Source: Candidatus Cloacimonadota bacterium (lineage in GTDB: Bacteria; Cloacimonadota; Cloacimonadia; JGIOTU-2; B8-G9). From it: a DNA stretch of 7,241 bases. The stretch is taken from contig QMNM01000068.1 of NCBI GenBank assembly GCA_003647765.1, positions 1 to 7,241 of the forward strand. The letters run 5' to 3'. Shown one piece after another: positions 1-5,392 of this stretch. The position numbers and the translations under genes are program-made. The stretch's first letter is position 1; the number at the start of each line of letters is the position of its first letter. The notes beneath the pieces were generated by a model that did no database searches, had not been told where the DNA came from, and saw only the letters and a list, made by a program, of their open reading frames with translations.

Positions 1-9
1 ATATTGTCA

Positions 10-171
10 AATTTAGCCACAAAAAACACGAACAAACACGAAAAATTATCAGACATAGAATTTTGTTAGCCACGAAAAACACGAAGAAATTTGCTAATTG
101 GACGCAAAAAAACACAAATAAAGTAACCACAGAGACACAGAGGACACAGAGAAAAATTTAAGGACACTGAG
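10..171 (+). repeat. Cluster of GCCAC-type intergenic repeats
   Basis: Three related copies lie head to tail. Copy one (10-45) starts AATTTAGCCAC and continues with ACACGAA-type words. Copy two (65-91) has GTTAGCCACGAAAAACACG. Copy three (124-160) has ACCACAGAGACACAGAGG followed by a further GGACACAGAG and, at 161-171, AGGACACTGAG. A weaker relative (GGACGCAAAAAAACACAAA) sits at 100-118. All read in the same direction on the plus strand. Copy one shares 15 exact bases (10-24) with the copy at 3211. There is no open reading frame with coding character here. The function is unknown; it looks like a dispersed intergenic repeat family. Confidence 0.75.
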
Positions 172-333
172 TAATTTTAATTTTTTATCAGTGTTATTTA
201 TCATTAGAAATTTGGATTTTGAAATTTTATTAGATATTTATAATTAGTCATTTTTAATTTCTTATCAGTGTGCTATTCTTCACGAATAAATTTTTACTGG
301 AATATTTCTATTTGACAGCATCAGCGTTCTCTT
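172..333. other. AT-rich non-coding stretch downstream of pgk
   Basis: No gene is seen. The ten bases TTATCAGTGT occur at 185-194 and again at 262-271, separated by a run of T/A-rich words of the ATTTGGATTTTGAAATTT kind. This looks like a second degenerate repeat type. I found no convincing hairpin with a T-run that could serve as a pgk terminator on the minus strand, so transcription from pgk may continue beyond the window or stop by another mechanism. Confidence 0.5.
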
Positions 334-373
334 CTTGATTTCTTGTTATCTTGAACTCTTGTCATCTTGAATT
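334..373 (-). repeat. Five-unit octamer repeat (CTTGNNNT) spanning the pgk stop codon
   Basis: On the plus strand five consecutive 8-base units begin with CTTG and end in T: CTTGATTT (334-341), CTTGTTAT (342-349), CTTGAACT (350-357), CTTGTCAT (358-365) and CTTGAATT (366-373). The array covers the last codons and the stop codon (346-348) of pgk, read on the minus strand. It encodes the polar tail after the usual PGK ending, so it probably arose by repeat growth or insertion at the gene end. Confidence 0.6.
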
Positions 374-1542
374 GCAGAGATTCCTGGTAATTCTTTTCCT
401 TCAAGGAATGCGAGAGATGCTCCGCCGCCTGTAGAAATATGAGTCATAGCTTCTGATAAGCCGAATTTTTCAACAGCAGATGCAGAATCACCGCCACCAA
501 TAATTGTTATTGCTTTTACTTCTGCAAGTGCTTTTGCTATGGATAATGTTCCTTTTGCGAAATTCTCCATCTCAAATACACCCATAGGTCCATTCCATAC
601 AATGGTCTTTGACGCCTTGATAACATTTTGAAATTCTGCAATAGTTCCACTCCCAATATCCAGTCCAATCCATTCAGAAGGAATATTATTTACCGATACC
701 TCTTTAATATCAGCATCATTGTCAAATTTATCTGCTATGACAACATCTTTGGGCAGGATAAGATTAACTCCATTGTTTTTTGCTTTGTTTAACAGCTCTT
801 TTGCCAAATCAATTTTATCCTCTTCTAGTTTAGACCTACCAGTTTGATAATCCATTGCACGAAGGAAAGTGAACATCATTGCCCCACCAATGAGAAGATT
901 ATCAACCTTTTCTAAAAGGTTAGTAATCATATCAATTTTATCAGATACTTTTACACCACCTAAAATTGCAGTGAAAGGTCTTTCTGGATTCTCTATTGCT
1001 TCATTTAGATATTTAATTTCCTTTTCTATCAAAAATCCGATAGCTGATGGTAAATATTGAGCTACACCTACATTTGAGGAATGAGCACGATGAACAGTTC
1101 CAAAAGCATCATTGACAAATATATCGGCTAAATTTGCTAAGGTTTTGGCAAATTCTGAATCATTGTTCGTCTCTTCTTTATGAAATCTGGTATTTTCCAG
1201 TAAGGCAATTTCACACTCTTTTAGTTGTTTAACTTGTTGTTCTACTTCTTTACCAATACAATCTGGCATCATTTTTACTTCTTTGCCAAGTAATTCTGAT
1301 AATCTTTTAGCAACTGGTTTCAGAGATAATTTTGGAATGACTTTTCCTTTTGGTCTGTCCAAATGAGACATCAAAATAATTTTTGCTCTGTTATCTAATA
1401 AATAATTGATTGTAGGTAAAGCAGATATAATACGCTTATCATTAGTAATATTTTGCTTCTCGTCCAGAGGGACATTAAAATCTACTCTGACAAGCACTTT
1501 TTTACCCTTAACATCTAAATCCATAATAGTTTGCTTATTCAT
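346..1542 (-). CDS. pgk: Phosphoglycerate kinase
   Basis: Cytoplasmic glycolytic enzyme that transfers phosphate between 1,3-bisphosphoglycerate and ADP. The 398-residue product has the usual family length. Visible motifs are RVDFNVP (19-25), SHLDRPKG (59-66), ENTRF (116-120), NDAFGTVHRAHSS (144-156), GGVKVSDK (195-202), WNGPMGVFE (316-324), GGGDS (349-353, nucleotide site) and STGGGASL (370-377). The ATG at 1542 is chosen because AGGAGG lies six bases upstream and the conserved N-terminus starts there. The frame is open 24 codons further upstream, but that extension runs through the repeat and is not PGK-like. Unusual residues: SHLDRP where SHLGRP is typical, GGVKVS for GGAKVS, and a short C-terminal tail (about DKSSR) encoded by an octamer repeat. 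It is last in a probable fba-PH-pgk unit. Confidence 0.97.
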   Translation of the reverse strand: MNKQTIMDLDVKGKKVLVRVDFNVPLDEKQNITNDKRIISALPTINYLLDNRAKIILMSHLDRPKGKVIPKLSLKPVAKRLSELLGKEVKMMPDCIGKEVEQQVKQLKECEIALLENTRFHKEETNNDSEFAKTLANLADIFVNDAFGTVHRAHSSNVGVAQYLPSAIGFLIEKEIKYLNEAIENPERPFTAILGGVKVSDKIDMITNLLEKVDNLLIGGAMMFTFLRAMDYQTGRSKLEEDKIDLAKELLNKAKNNGVNLILPKDVVIADKFDNDADIKEVSVNNIPSEWIGLDIGSGTIAEFQNVIKASKTIVWNGPMGVFEMENFAKGTLSIAKALAEVKAITIIGGGDSASAVEKFGLSEAMTHISTGGGASLAFLEGKELPGISAIQDDKSSR

Positions 1543-1548
1543 TGTGTT

Positions 1549-1554
1549 CCTCCT
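1549..1554 (-). promoter_or_regulatory. Ribosome binding site of pgk
   Basis: CCTCCT on the plus strand reads AGGAGG on the minus strand, six bases before the ATG at 1542. It fixes the start and rules out the longer frame. The same six-base spacing is seen for kbl and, if an ATT start is accepted, for the gene at 1645-2085. A GCCACAGAG repeat begins only a few bases further upstream. Confidence 0.85.
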
Positions 1555-1558
1555 AATT

Positions 1559-1602
1559 TGCCACAGAGGCACAGAGAAAACATTTCTAAGTGTTCTCTTT
1601 GT
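1559..1602 (+). repeat. GCCACAGAG repeat with imperfect inverted repeat
   Basis: The sequence TGCCACAGAGGCACAGAG (1559-1576) belongs to the same family as the repeats at 124 and 2101. Its right part, ACAGAGA then AACA (1571-1582), can pair with TGTT and TCTTTGT (1591-1602) around an eight-base loop, with one mismatch and one G-U pair on the plus strand. On the minus strand, the transcribed one, the pairing is slightly worse and no T-run follows, so a terminator is not supported. It sits between the PH-like gene and pgk, next to the pgk ribosome site. Confidence 0.6.
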
Positions 1603-1644
1603 ACTGATTTTCACAAAGTTTAATTTTTTAGTTCTATGTTATAT

Positions 1645-2085
1645 TCAGCTTCTCTCAATAGATTGTTGAATAGCCGTTTCAAGCTCATTCGGAACATCAG
1701 TGCCAATTCTATATTTCTTACCTGTTTTCATCTTAATCTCAACTGCATAAGAGCCAGAAACATTATAGAGCCAGCCATTGGGAGTCAAACGAATTCCCCA
1801 GCCATAATACAAGGGGTTCTTCACGATACGGCATAACTCAATATCTTTCAAAGGAAATCTCTTTCGGATAAGTCCAGGACCAAAGCGAATTTCTAAAACA
1901 TCTTCCTCAATCAATACAGTTAGCACTGCGAATAATACTATACAAACTCCAATTATAACAAAGGCTGAAAGAGCAATCCAATTGAAACCATAAACAGTCG
2001 TCAAATATACAATTAAAATCAGCACGATAACTAATGCAATTATAATCAAATACCCGATTTGTGTGTGTTGATAATGGTTAATAAT
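1645..2085 (-). CDS. Small membrane protein with PH-like cytoplasmic domain, unknown function
   Basis: The 146-residue product (from 2085) has two hydrophobic segments, about residues 10-31 and 36-59, joined by a very short loop. A soluble domain of about 85 residues follows, with alternating beta-type segments (DVLEIRFGPG, KRFPLKDIELCRIV, GWGIRLTPNGWLYNVSG, AVEIKMKTGKKYRIGTD) and a final helix. This resembles small bacterial PH-domain (YdbT/bPH-like) membrane proteins; the family call rests on pattern only. No function can be given. Start: a perfect AGGAGG (2092-2097) is followed six bases later by ATT (2085), with no ATG or GTG in frame. The only conventional start is TTG at 2049, over 40 bases from the site and without its own SD; it would drop the first 12 residues, which read naturally into membrane segment one. 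An ATT start is inferred. It lies between fba and pgk, same strand. Confidence 0.7.
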   Translation of the reverse strand: MINHYQHTQIGYLIIIALVIVLILIVYLTTVYGFNWIALSAFVIIGVCIVLFAVLTVLIEEDVLEIRFGPGLIRKRFPLKDIELCRIVKNPLYYGWGIRLTPNGWLYNVSGSYAVEIKMKTGKKYRIGTDVPNELETAIQQSIERS

Positions 2086-2091
2086 ATTTTA

Positions 2092-2097
2092 CCTCCT
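2092..2097 (-). promoter_or_regulatory. Ribosome binding site that decides the start of the PH-like gene
   Basis: CCTCCT on the plus strand reads AGGAGG on the minus strand. Six bases downstream is ATT at 2085, followed by a second ATT at 2082. The nearest conventional start, TTG at 2049, is 42 bases away. The GCCACAGAG repeat begins at 2102, directly upstream. Confidence 0.75.
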
Positions 2098-2100
2098 AAT

Positions 2101-2202
2101 TGCCACAGAGACACAAAAGCGTAGGGCGAAGAGCGTGAGGCGAAGAGCGAAGCCACAGAGAGAGAAATAATCTTAGTGTCGCTCTACGTCCAAATAATCT
2201 TA
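2101..2202 (+). repeat. Composite repeat: GCCACAGAG pair enclosing a tandem GGCGAAGAGCG element
   Basis: GCCACAGAG occurs at 2102-2110 and again at 2152-2160. Between them the 11-base word GGCGAAGAGCG is repeated at 2125-2135 and 2139-2149 (period 14), which is clearly more GC-rich than the surroundings. To the right, GTGTCGCTCTACGTCC is flanked by two copies of AAATAATCTTA (2165-2175 and 2192-2202). Bases 2119-2129 can pair with 2179-2189 (11 pairs, two G-U, plus strand). The element fills the gap between fba and the PH-like gene. It has no coding character and its function is unknown. Confidence 0.65.
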
Positions 2203-2204
2203 AT

Positions 2205-3176
2205 TTACAATAGGATAGAATGCTCTTTACTACCACAGATATCCATTAAATTTTCTGCGGCTTTTTGAATTGCTTGTTCGCCTTTAATTAGCCATTTTCT
2301 TGGGTCAAAACGCTTTTTGTCCGGGATGTAATCATCTTCACTCATCCCCTTTGGACAGACAATAGCATCTTTGTTTTCTTCCCAGAATTTTTGTACAGCA
2401 GATGCGTATTCCATTTGGTAGCGTGTGTCTTTATTAATTTTTACTACACCTCTGGAAATTGCTCCTTGTTGTTGCTCCTTTGTCAAGCCAGAAGCACCAT
2501 GCAATACTATACCTCTTTCCACTCCATTTTCTATTAGCAATTTATCAATCTTTTCTATCAGGTCTAAACGCAAATGCACATTTTTGCCTTTGGTAACACC
2601 ATGATTTGTGCCAATAGAAGCCGCGAATAAATCCACATCTGTCTTTTTTACAAATTCCAATGCTTCATCAGGATTTGTGTATAATTGCTCATCAGATACA
2701 ATCTCATCTTCTTGACCCTTAATATAGCCAATTTCACCCTCTACAATTATATTATGTTTATGAGCTAGATACACTACTTCTTTGGTTATTCTGATATTAT
2801 CTTCCATTTTCTCTTTGGAAGCATCAATCATTACTGAGCTGACCAGTCCATTTTCAATGCAGAATTTTACAAAATCAAAATAATTAGGTGTAGCATGGTC
2901 AATATGCAATCCTGCTCCTGAATTTCTGTATTGTGCTGACAAAATTTTTACAATGGACGATAATACAGATGCGCCGACATTGACATTATTGATACCACTT
3001 GCATATTTACAAGCACCTGTGCTTATCTGAATTAGCACATCAGATTTGACATTATCAGCGGCTTGTAAAATAGACCTTACAGCACCATCAAAAGCAATAT
3101 TACTGGCAACAATTGCAAATCGTTCCTTTTTTGCTTTAAGAAACACTTGTTTCATTTTATCCCCATTAAAAAACAT
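2205..3176 (-). CDS. fba: Class II fructose-bisphosphate aldolase
   Basis: Zinc-dependent cytoplasmic aldolase that interconverts fructose 1,6-bisphosphate with glyceraldehyde 3-phosphate and dihydroxyacetone phosphate. In the 323-residue product the class II signature GLHIDHA (89-95) supplies the catalytic Asp93 and zinc ligand His94. VEGEIG (145-150) carries the conserved Glu148. GTNHG (189-193) and LHGASGL (225-231) supply zinc ligands His192 and His226, and KINKDTR (246-252) matches the substrate-binding N-x-DT motif. In the second family signature Lys153 replaces the usual Gly/Met. ATG at 3176 is chosen because AAAGGA lies six bases upstream; ATG at 3155 (MKQVFLK), after GGGGATAAA, is a possible alternative. 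It is first in a probable fba-PH-pgk unit. A tagatose-bisphosphate or related ketose-bisphosphate aldolase cannot be excluded, but linkage to pgk favours glycolysis. Confidence 0.92.
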   Translation of the reverse strand: MFFNGDKMKQVFLKAKKERFAIVASNIAFDGAVRSILQAADNVKSDVLIQISTGACKYASGINNVNVGASVLSSIVKILSAQYRNSGAGLHIDHATPNYFDFVKFCIENGLVSSVMIDASKEKMEDNIRITKEVVYLAHKHNIIVEGEIGYIKGQEDEIVSDEQLYTNPDEALEFVKKTDVDLFAASIGTNHGVTKGKNVHLRLDLIEKIDKLLIENGVERGIVLHGASGLTKEQQQGAISRGVVKINKDTRYQMEYASAVQKFWEENKDAIVCPKGMSEDDYIPDKKRFDPRKWLIKGEQAIQKAAENLMDICGSKEHSILL

Positions 3177-3210
3177 AAGACATCCTTTCTATATTTTTTT
3201 ATATTATTAA

Positions 3211-3238
3211 AATTTAGCCACAAAACAACATAGAGCCA
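3211..3238 (+). repeat. GCCAC-type intergenic repeat copy
   Basis: AATTTAGCCACAAAA (3211-3225) is identical over 15 bases to 10-24. It continues CAACATAGAGCC, a degenerate form of the ACAGAG words of other copies. It lies in the fba leader in the same plus-strand orientation as every other copy in the window. Confidence 0.65.
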
Positions 3239-3263
3239 TTAATAAACTCCAAATATAAACATT

Positions 3264-3273
3264 GTCGCGCGAC
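3264..3273. other. GC-rich perfect palindrome GTCGCGCGAC
   Basis: Ten bases equal to their own reverse complement, made almost only of C and G inside strongly AT-rich DNA, about 90 bases upstream of the fba start. It could be a protein-binding site or a repeat fragment. There is no direct evidence for either. Confidence 0.4.
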
Positions 3274-3533
3274 TTAGATTATTCCAAAATTTCGCAACAA
3301 ACTAATTCTGCTGGAATTATTATACTTAAAGGAATCGCCCTTGAAACAAATATACCAATTTTCTCCTTTTGTAAAATTTCCTCGTTTCCTAAAATGAAAA
3401 TTTGCTTTTTGACTAAACAGCTTTGGTGATAATTGATAGTGTTTTTCATTTTTATTTCTTATTTGGATACTTAAACAATTCAAGAAAAGCACGACTCTGC
3501 TTAAGTCCAGCAGATTATAGATACAACTCTAAA

Positions 3534-3589
3534 ATGGAATAAAAAGAAGCAATCTCTTTGTTAGATTTCAAGATTGCTTCGTATTCCAT
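3534..3589 (-). terminator. Rho-independent terminator of kbl
   Basis: On the minus strand GAAGCAATCT (3580-3571) pairs perfectly with AGATTGCTTC (3555-3546) around a 15-base loop, and the RNA continues with a run of five U (3545-3541). An additional outer stem of eight pairs joins 3534-3541 with 3582-3589 (ATGGAATA with TATTCCAT), so an extended structure is also possible. The hairpin starts about 30 bases after the kbl stop codon, in the correct direction, and should separate kbl from fba. Confidence 0.85.
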
Positions 3590-3619
3590 AATTTATCATA
3601 GATTGAACTAATATATCGC

Positions 3620-4855
3620 TTAGATATGTAACTCTTGATAATTTTTCAATACATTAAGTGCATAGTCAATATCATATTCAGTATGGTCAGCAGAAATCTG
3701 GAATCTTATCTCTTCATCGCCTTTTGGAACAACAGGGAAATTTAGACCTGTTGCTAAAATCCCATTTTCAGTCAGATATTTGACTAATTCTGATGTCTTT
3801 TGTGTATCTCTAATCATTAGAGGCACAATCGGATGTTCACTTTCAATAATCTCATAACCTAATTCAACTAACCCTTTTTCAAAATGTTTTGTCAACTTGC
3901 GTAGATGTTTTAGTATCTCCATTCCTTTTTCACTATCCAGGATTTCCAGTGATTTCATAGCAGCACTTGCTTCTGAAGGAGTAATCGGATTAGAATAGAT
4001 ATAGAAAGGGGCTGTCTCACGCAAATAGTTGATTATAGTTGAACTTGCCACAAGATATCCACCATTTACGCCAAGTGCTTTTCCCAATGTAGCAACTATA
4101 ATATCTATACCATCAGCATTTGTATATTCTTCTGTTCCCCTTCCTGTCTTACCAAAAGCACCAACACCGTGAGAATCATCTACAATCGTGATAACGCCTT
4201 CCTCAAATTCTGCATTGTATTTTTTAGCAATATTAGAGATAACATCAAGCTGAGCATGGTCGCCTCTCATACTAAATATTCCATCAGTAACAATTATGAC
4301 TCGTTTGCCTTTGCCAATATTATTTCTAACTTTTGCCTCCAGATCATCCATATCAAGATGCTTGTAAATCTCCTTTATTTTCGGTCTGGAAAGCCGTATA
4401 GCATTGATTATACAATTGTGATTTAATTCGTCACTTATTACAATTGTCTCTTTACTAATAAGTGGTGATAATATGCCCATAACAGTAGAATATGCAGAGC
4501 TAAATATCATTGCAGTTTCTCTGTTATGAAACTTTGCCAATTTTTTCTCTAACTCAATATGTGGCTGATAAGTTCCACTAATAAAGCGAACAGCACCAGG
4601 ACCGGCACCGAATCTTCTTGATGCCTCTTCCTCTGCTTCTATTACCTCTTTTCGTAGAGACATACCAAGATAAGAATTGGCATTCATTTTAAGGAACTCT
4701 TTATCGCCTTGACCTTCAATAAAATATCTTGGACCCTTTTTGCCTTCAGCAGGTTTTACACCTGTTGTTACCATTTCCTTACCTTTAAGTGTTCCTTTTT
4801 CCATTAGACCCTCTAAGTGATTGGATAATACTTTCTCCAATTTGATAACTGGCAT
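3620..4855 (-). CDS. kbl: Glycine C-acetyltransferase (2-amino-3-ketobutyrate CoA ligase) or close alpha-oxoamine synthase
   Basis: PLP enzyme of the alpha-oxoamine synthase family (class II aminotransferase fold). Kbl cleaves 2-amino-3-ketobutyrate with CoA to glycine and acetyl-CoA in threonine breakdown. The 411-residue product shows NSYLG (60-64), GAGPGAVRFISGT (83-95), His146 of the ELNHN cofactor-stacking region, DGIFSMRGD (191-199), VDDSHGVGAFG (225-235) with the PLP-binding Asp/His, and TLGKALG (256-262) with Schiff-base Lys259. The C-terminal NFPVVPKGDEEIRFQISADHT matches the E. coli Kbl ending (YPVVPKG, IR-QMSAAHT) better than BioF or HemA. ATG at 4855 has AGGAGG six bases upstream. 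It forms a single-gene unit with its own terminator. No threonine dehydrogenase gene is adjacent, so another oxoamine synthase role remains possible. The insert EFEEG before the DDSHG motif differs from E. coli Kbl. Confidence 0.85.
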   Translation of the reverse strand: MPVIKLEKVLSNHLEGLMEKGTLKGKEMVTTGVKPAEGKKGPRYFIEGQGDKEFLKMNANSYLGMSLRKEVIEAEEEASRRFGAGPGAVRFISGTYQPHIELEKKLAKFHNRETAMIFSSAYSTVMGILSPLISKETIVISDELNHNCIINAIRLSRPKIKEIYKHLDMDDLEAKVRNNIGKGKRVIIVTDGIFSMRGDHAQLDVISNIAKKYNAEFEEGVITIVDDSHGVGAFGKTGRGTEEYTNADGIDIIVATLGKALGVNGGYLVASSTIINYLRETAPFYIYSNPITPSEASAAMKSLEILDSEKGMEILKHLRKLTKHFEKGLVELGYEIIESEHPIVPLMIRDTQKTSELVKYLTENGILATGLNFPVVPKGDEEIRFQISADHTEYDIDYALNVLKNYQELHI

Positions 4856-4861
4856 ATTATT

Positions 4862-4867
4862 CCTCCT
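4862..4867 (-). promoter_or_regulatory. Ribosome binding site of kbl
   Basis: CCTCCT on the plus strand gives AGGAGG on the minus strand, six bases before the ATG at 4855. No repeat adjoins it, unlike the sites of pgk and the PH-like gene. Confidence 0.85.
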
Positions 4868-4914
4868 AGAAATTATTTTTTATGAGATTTGTAAAATAAA
4901 ATTTTCCTGTCACT

Positions 4915-4963
4915 GCGAACTTGCAATCGCGAACTTATACAAACTATACGAACTAACGCGAAC
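4915..4963 (+). repeat. Four CGAAC words in the kbl leader
   Basis: [G/A]CGAAC occurs at 4915-4920, 4929-4934, 4948-4953 and 4958-4963. The right half, ACGAACTAACGCGAACAAT, resembles CACGAACAAACACGAAAAA in the repeat at 28-45, so this is probably a diverged member of the same family. It lies 60-110 bases upstream of the kbl start, where a promoter or operator would also be expected. Confidence 0.45.
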
Positions 4964-4993
4964 AATGATTTATCAAGATGAAGCAATCTTATG

Positions 4994-5019
4994 AATTAGC
5001 CACAAAACTGCACAAAAAA
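4994..5019 (+). repeat. GCCAC-type intergenic repeat copy
   Basis: GAATTAGCCACAAAACTGCACAAAAAA matches the family consensus AATTTAGCCAC followed by A-rich CACAAAA words. It lies in the divergent region between kbl and ftsY, again in plus orientation. Confidence 0.6.
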
Positions 5020-5036
5020 TGTTCTATTTTTCATTT

Positions 5037-5084
5037 ACTCATTCACTCATTCACCCATTTACTCATTTACCCATTTACCCATTT
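5037..5084 (+). repeat. Six-unit octamer tandem array (ACYCATTY)
   Basis: Six contiguous 8-base units with no spacing change: ACTCATTC twice, ACCCATTT, ACTCATTT and ACCCATTT twice. The units vary only at positions 3 and 8 (C/T). The period is not a multiple of three and the array lies between divergent genes, so it is not coding. A short frame (4978-5229) that runs through it is a by-product of the repeat. Confidence 0.85.
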
Positions 5085-5392
5085 TCAAGTCCTAGATCGG
5101 TTGGTAATGTCTAAAAAGCCATATAGAGATGTCAAATTTAATTCGCATTTACAAACTGGATTTCTGAAACGAGAGTATGTAATTATGATATATATCACTA
5201 TACTAAATCACAAAAATTTTTTGCCATGAATTCACCCAGTTAGACAGTGAACATCTAATTTGGAATACACTAAAAATGCACTAAATTTATTGGACACTTA
5301 TTTAAGTACAAAATGATTTTGTAAAAGCGTATAAAAAAACTTGATATAAAAATTTGTTTTTTTAGTTTTTGACAAAATTTTAAGGAGAGGAT
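5085..5392 (+). other. Upstream region of ftsY
   Basis: No gene is seen. The stretch is AT-rich and holds the interrupted palindrome TACAAAATGATTTTGTA (5307-5323), 70 bases before the ftsY start. Possible promoter pieces are TTGGAC (5290-5295), TATAAA (5330-5335) and TTGACA (5369-5374), but no pair has good spacing and sequence, so I do not call a promoter. Confidence 0.4.
5382..5387 (+). promoter_or_regulatory. Ribosome binding site deciding the TTG start of ftsY
   Basis: AAGGAG lies five bases before TTG at 5393. No ATG or GTG near this site would keep the N-domain start, so the TTG start is well supported. Confidence 0.8.

Larger units (their letters stand above)
3177..3533. other. Non-coding gap between the kbl terminator and fba
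   Basis: About 360 bases without a convincing gene. A 72-codon minus-strand frame at 3274-3492 has no recognisable motif and no ribosome site, and I do not call it. The stretch holds a GCCAC repeat at 3211-3238 and the palindrome GTCGCGCGAC at 3264-3273. It must contain the fba promoter if the kbl terminator is efficient. One weak candidate on the minus strand is TTGTTT (3223-3228) with TAATAT (3201-3206), 16 bases apart, where the first box falls inside the repeat. Confidence 0.5.

Noticed and set aside
1571-1602. Terminator between the PH-like gene and pgk
   Set aside because: The stem has a mismatch and is weaker on the transcribed minus strand, with no T-run; it is explained by the repeat.
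1543-1614. N-terminal extension of pgk by 24 codons
   Set aside because: It translates the repeat region and the ribosome site itself; the conserved PGK start and the AGGAGG point to 1542.
3274-3492. 72-codon minus-strand frame in the kbl-fba gap
   Set aside because: No ribosome site, no recognisable motif, and its composition looks like translated AT-rich intergenic DNA; its end touches the GC palindrome.
5037-5084. Possible CRISPR or direct-repeat array
   Set aside because: Units are 8 bases and contiguous with no spacers, and no cas genes are nearby.
4978-5229. 83-codon plus-strand frame upstream of ftsY
   Set aside because: It runs through a GCCAC repeat and the octamer array; the apparent peptide periodicity comes from the repeat. 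No ribosome site.
5369-5374. TTGACA as -35 box of the ftsY promoter
   Set aside because: Only about 20 bases before the start codon, so the -10 box and transcription start would fall inside the gene.
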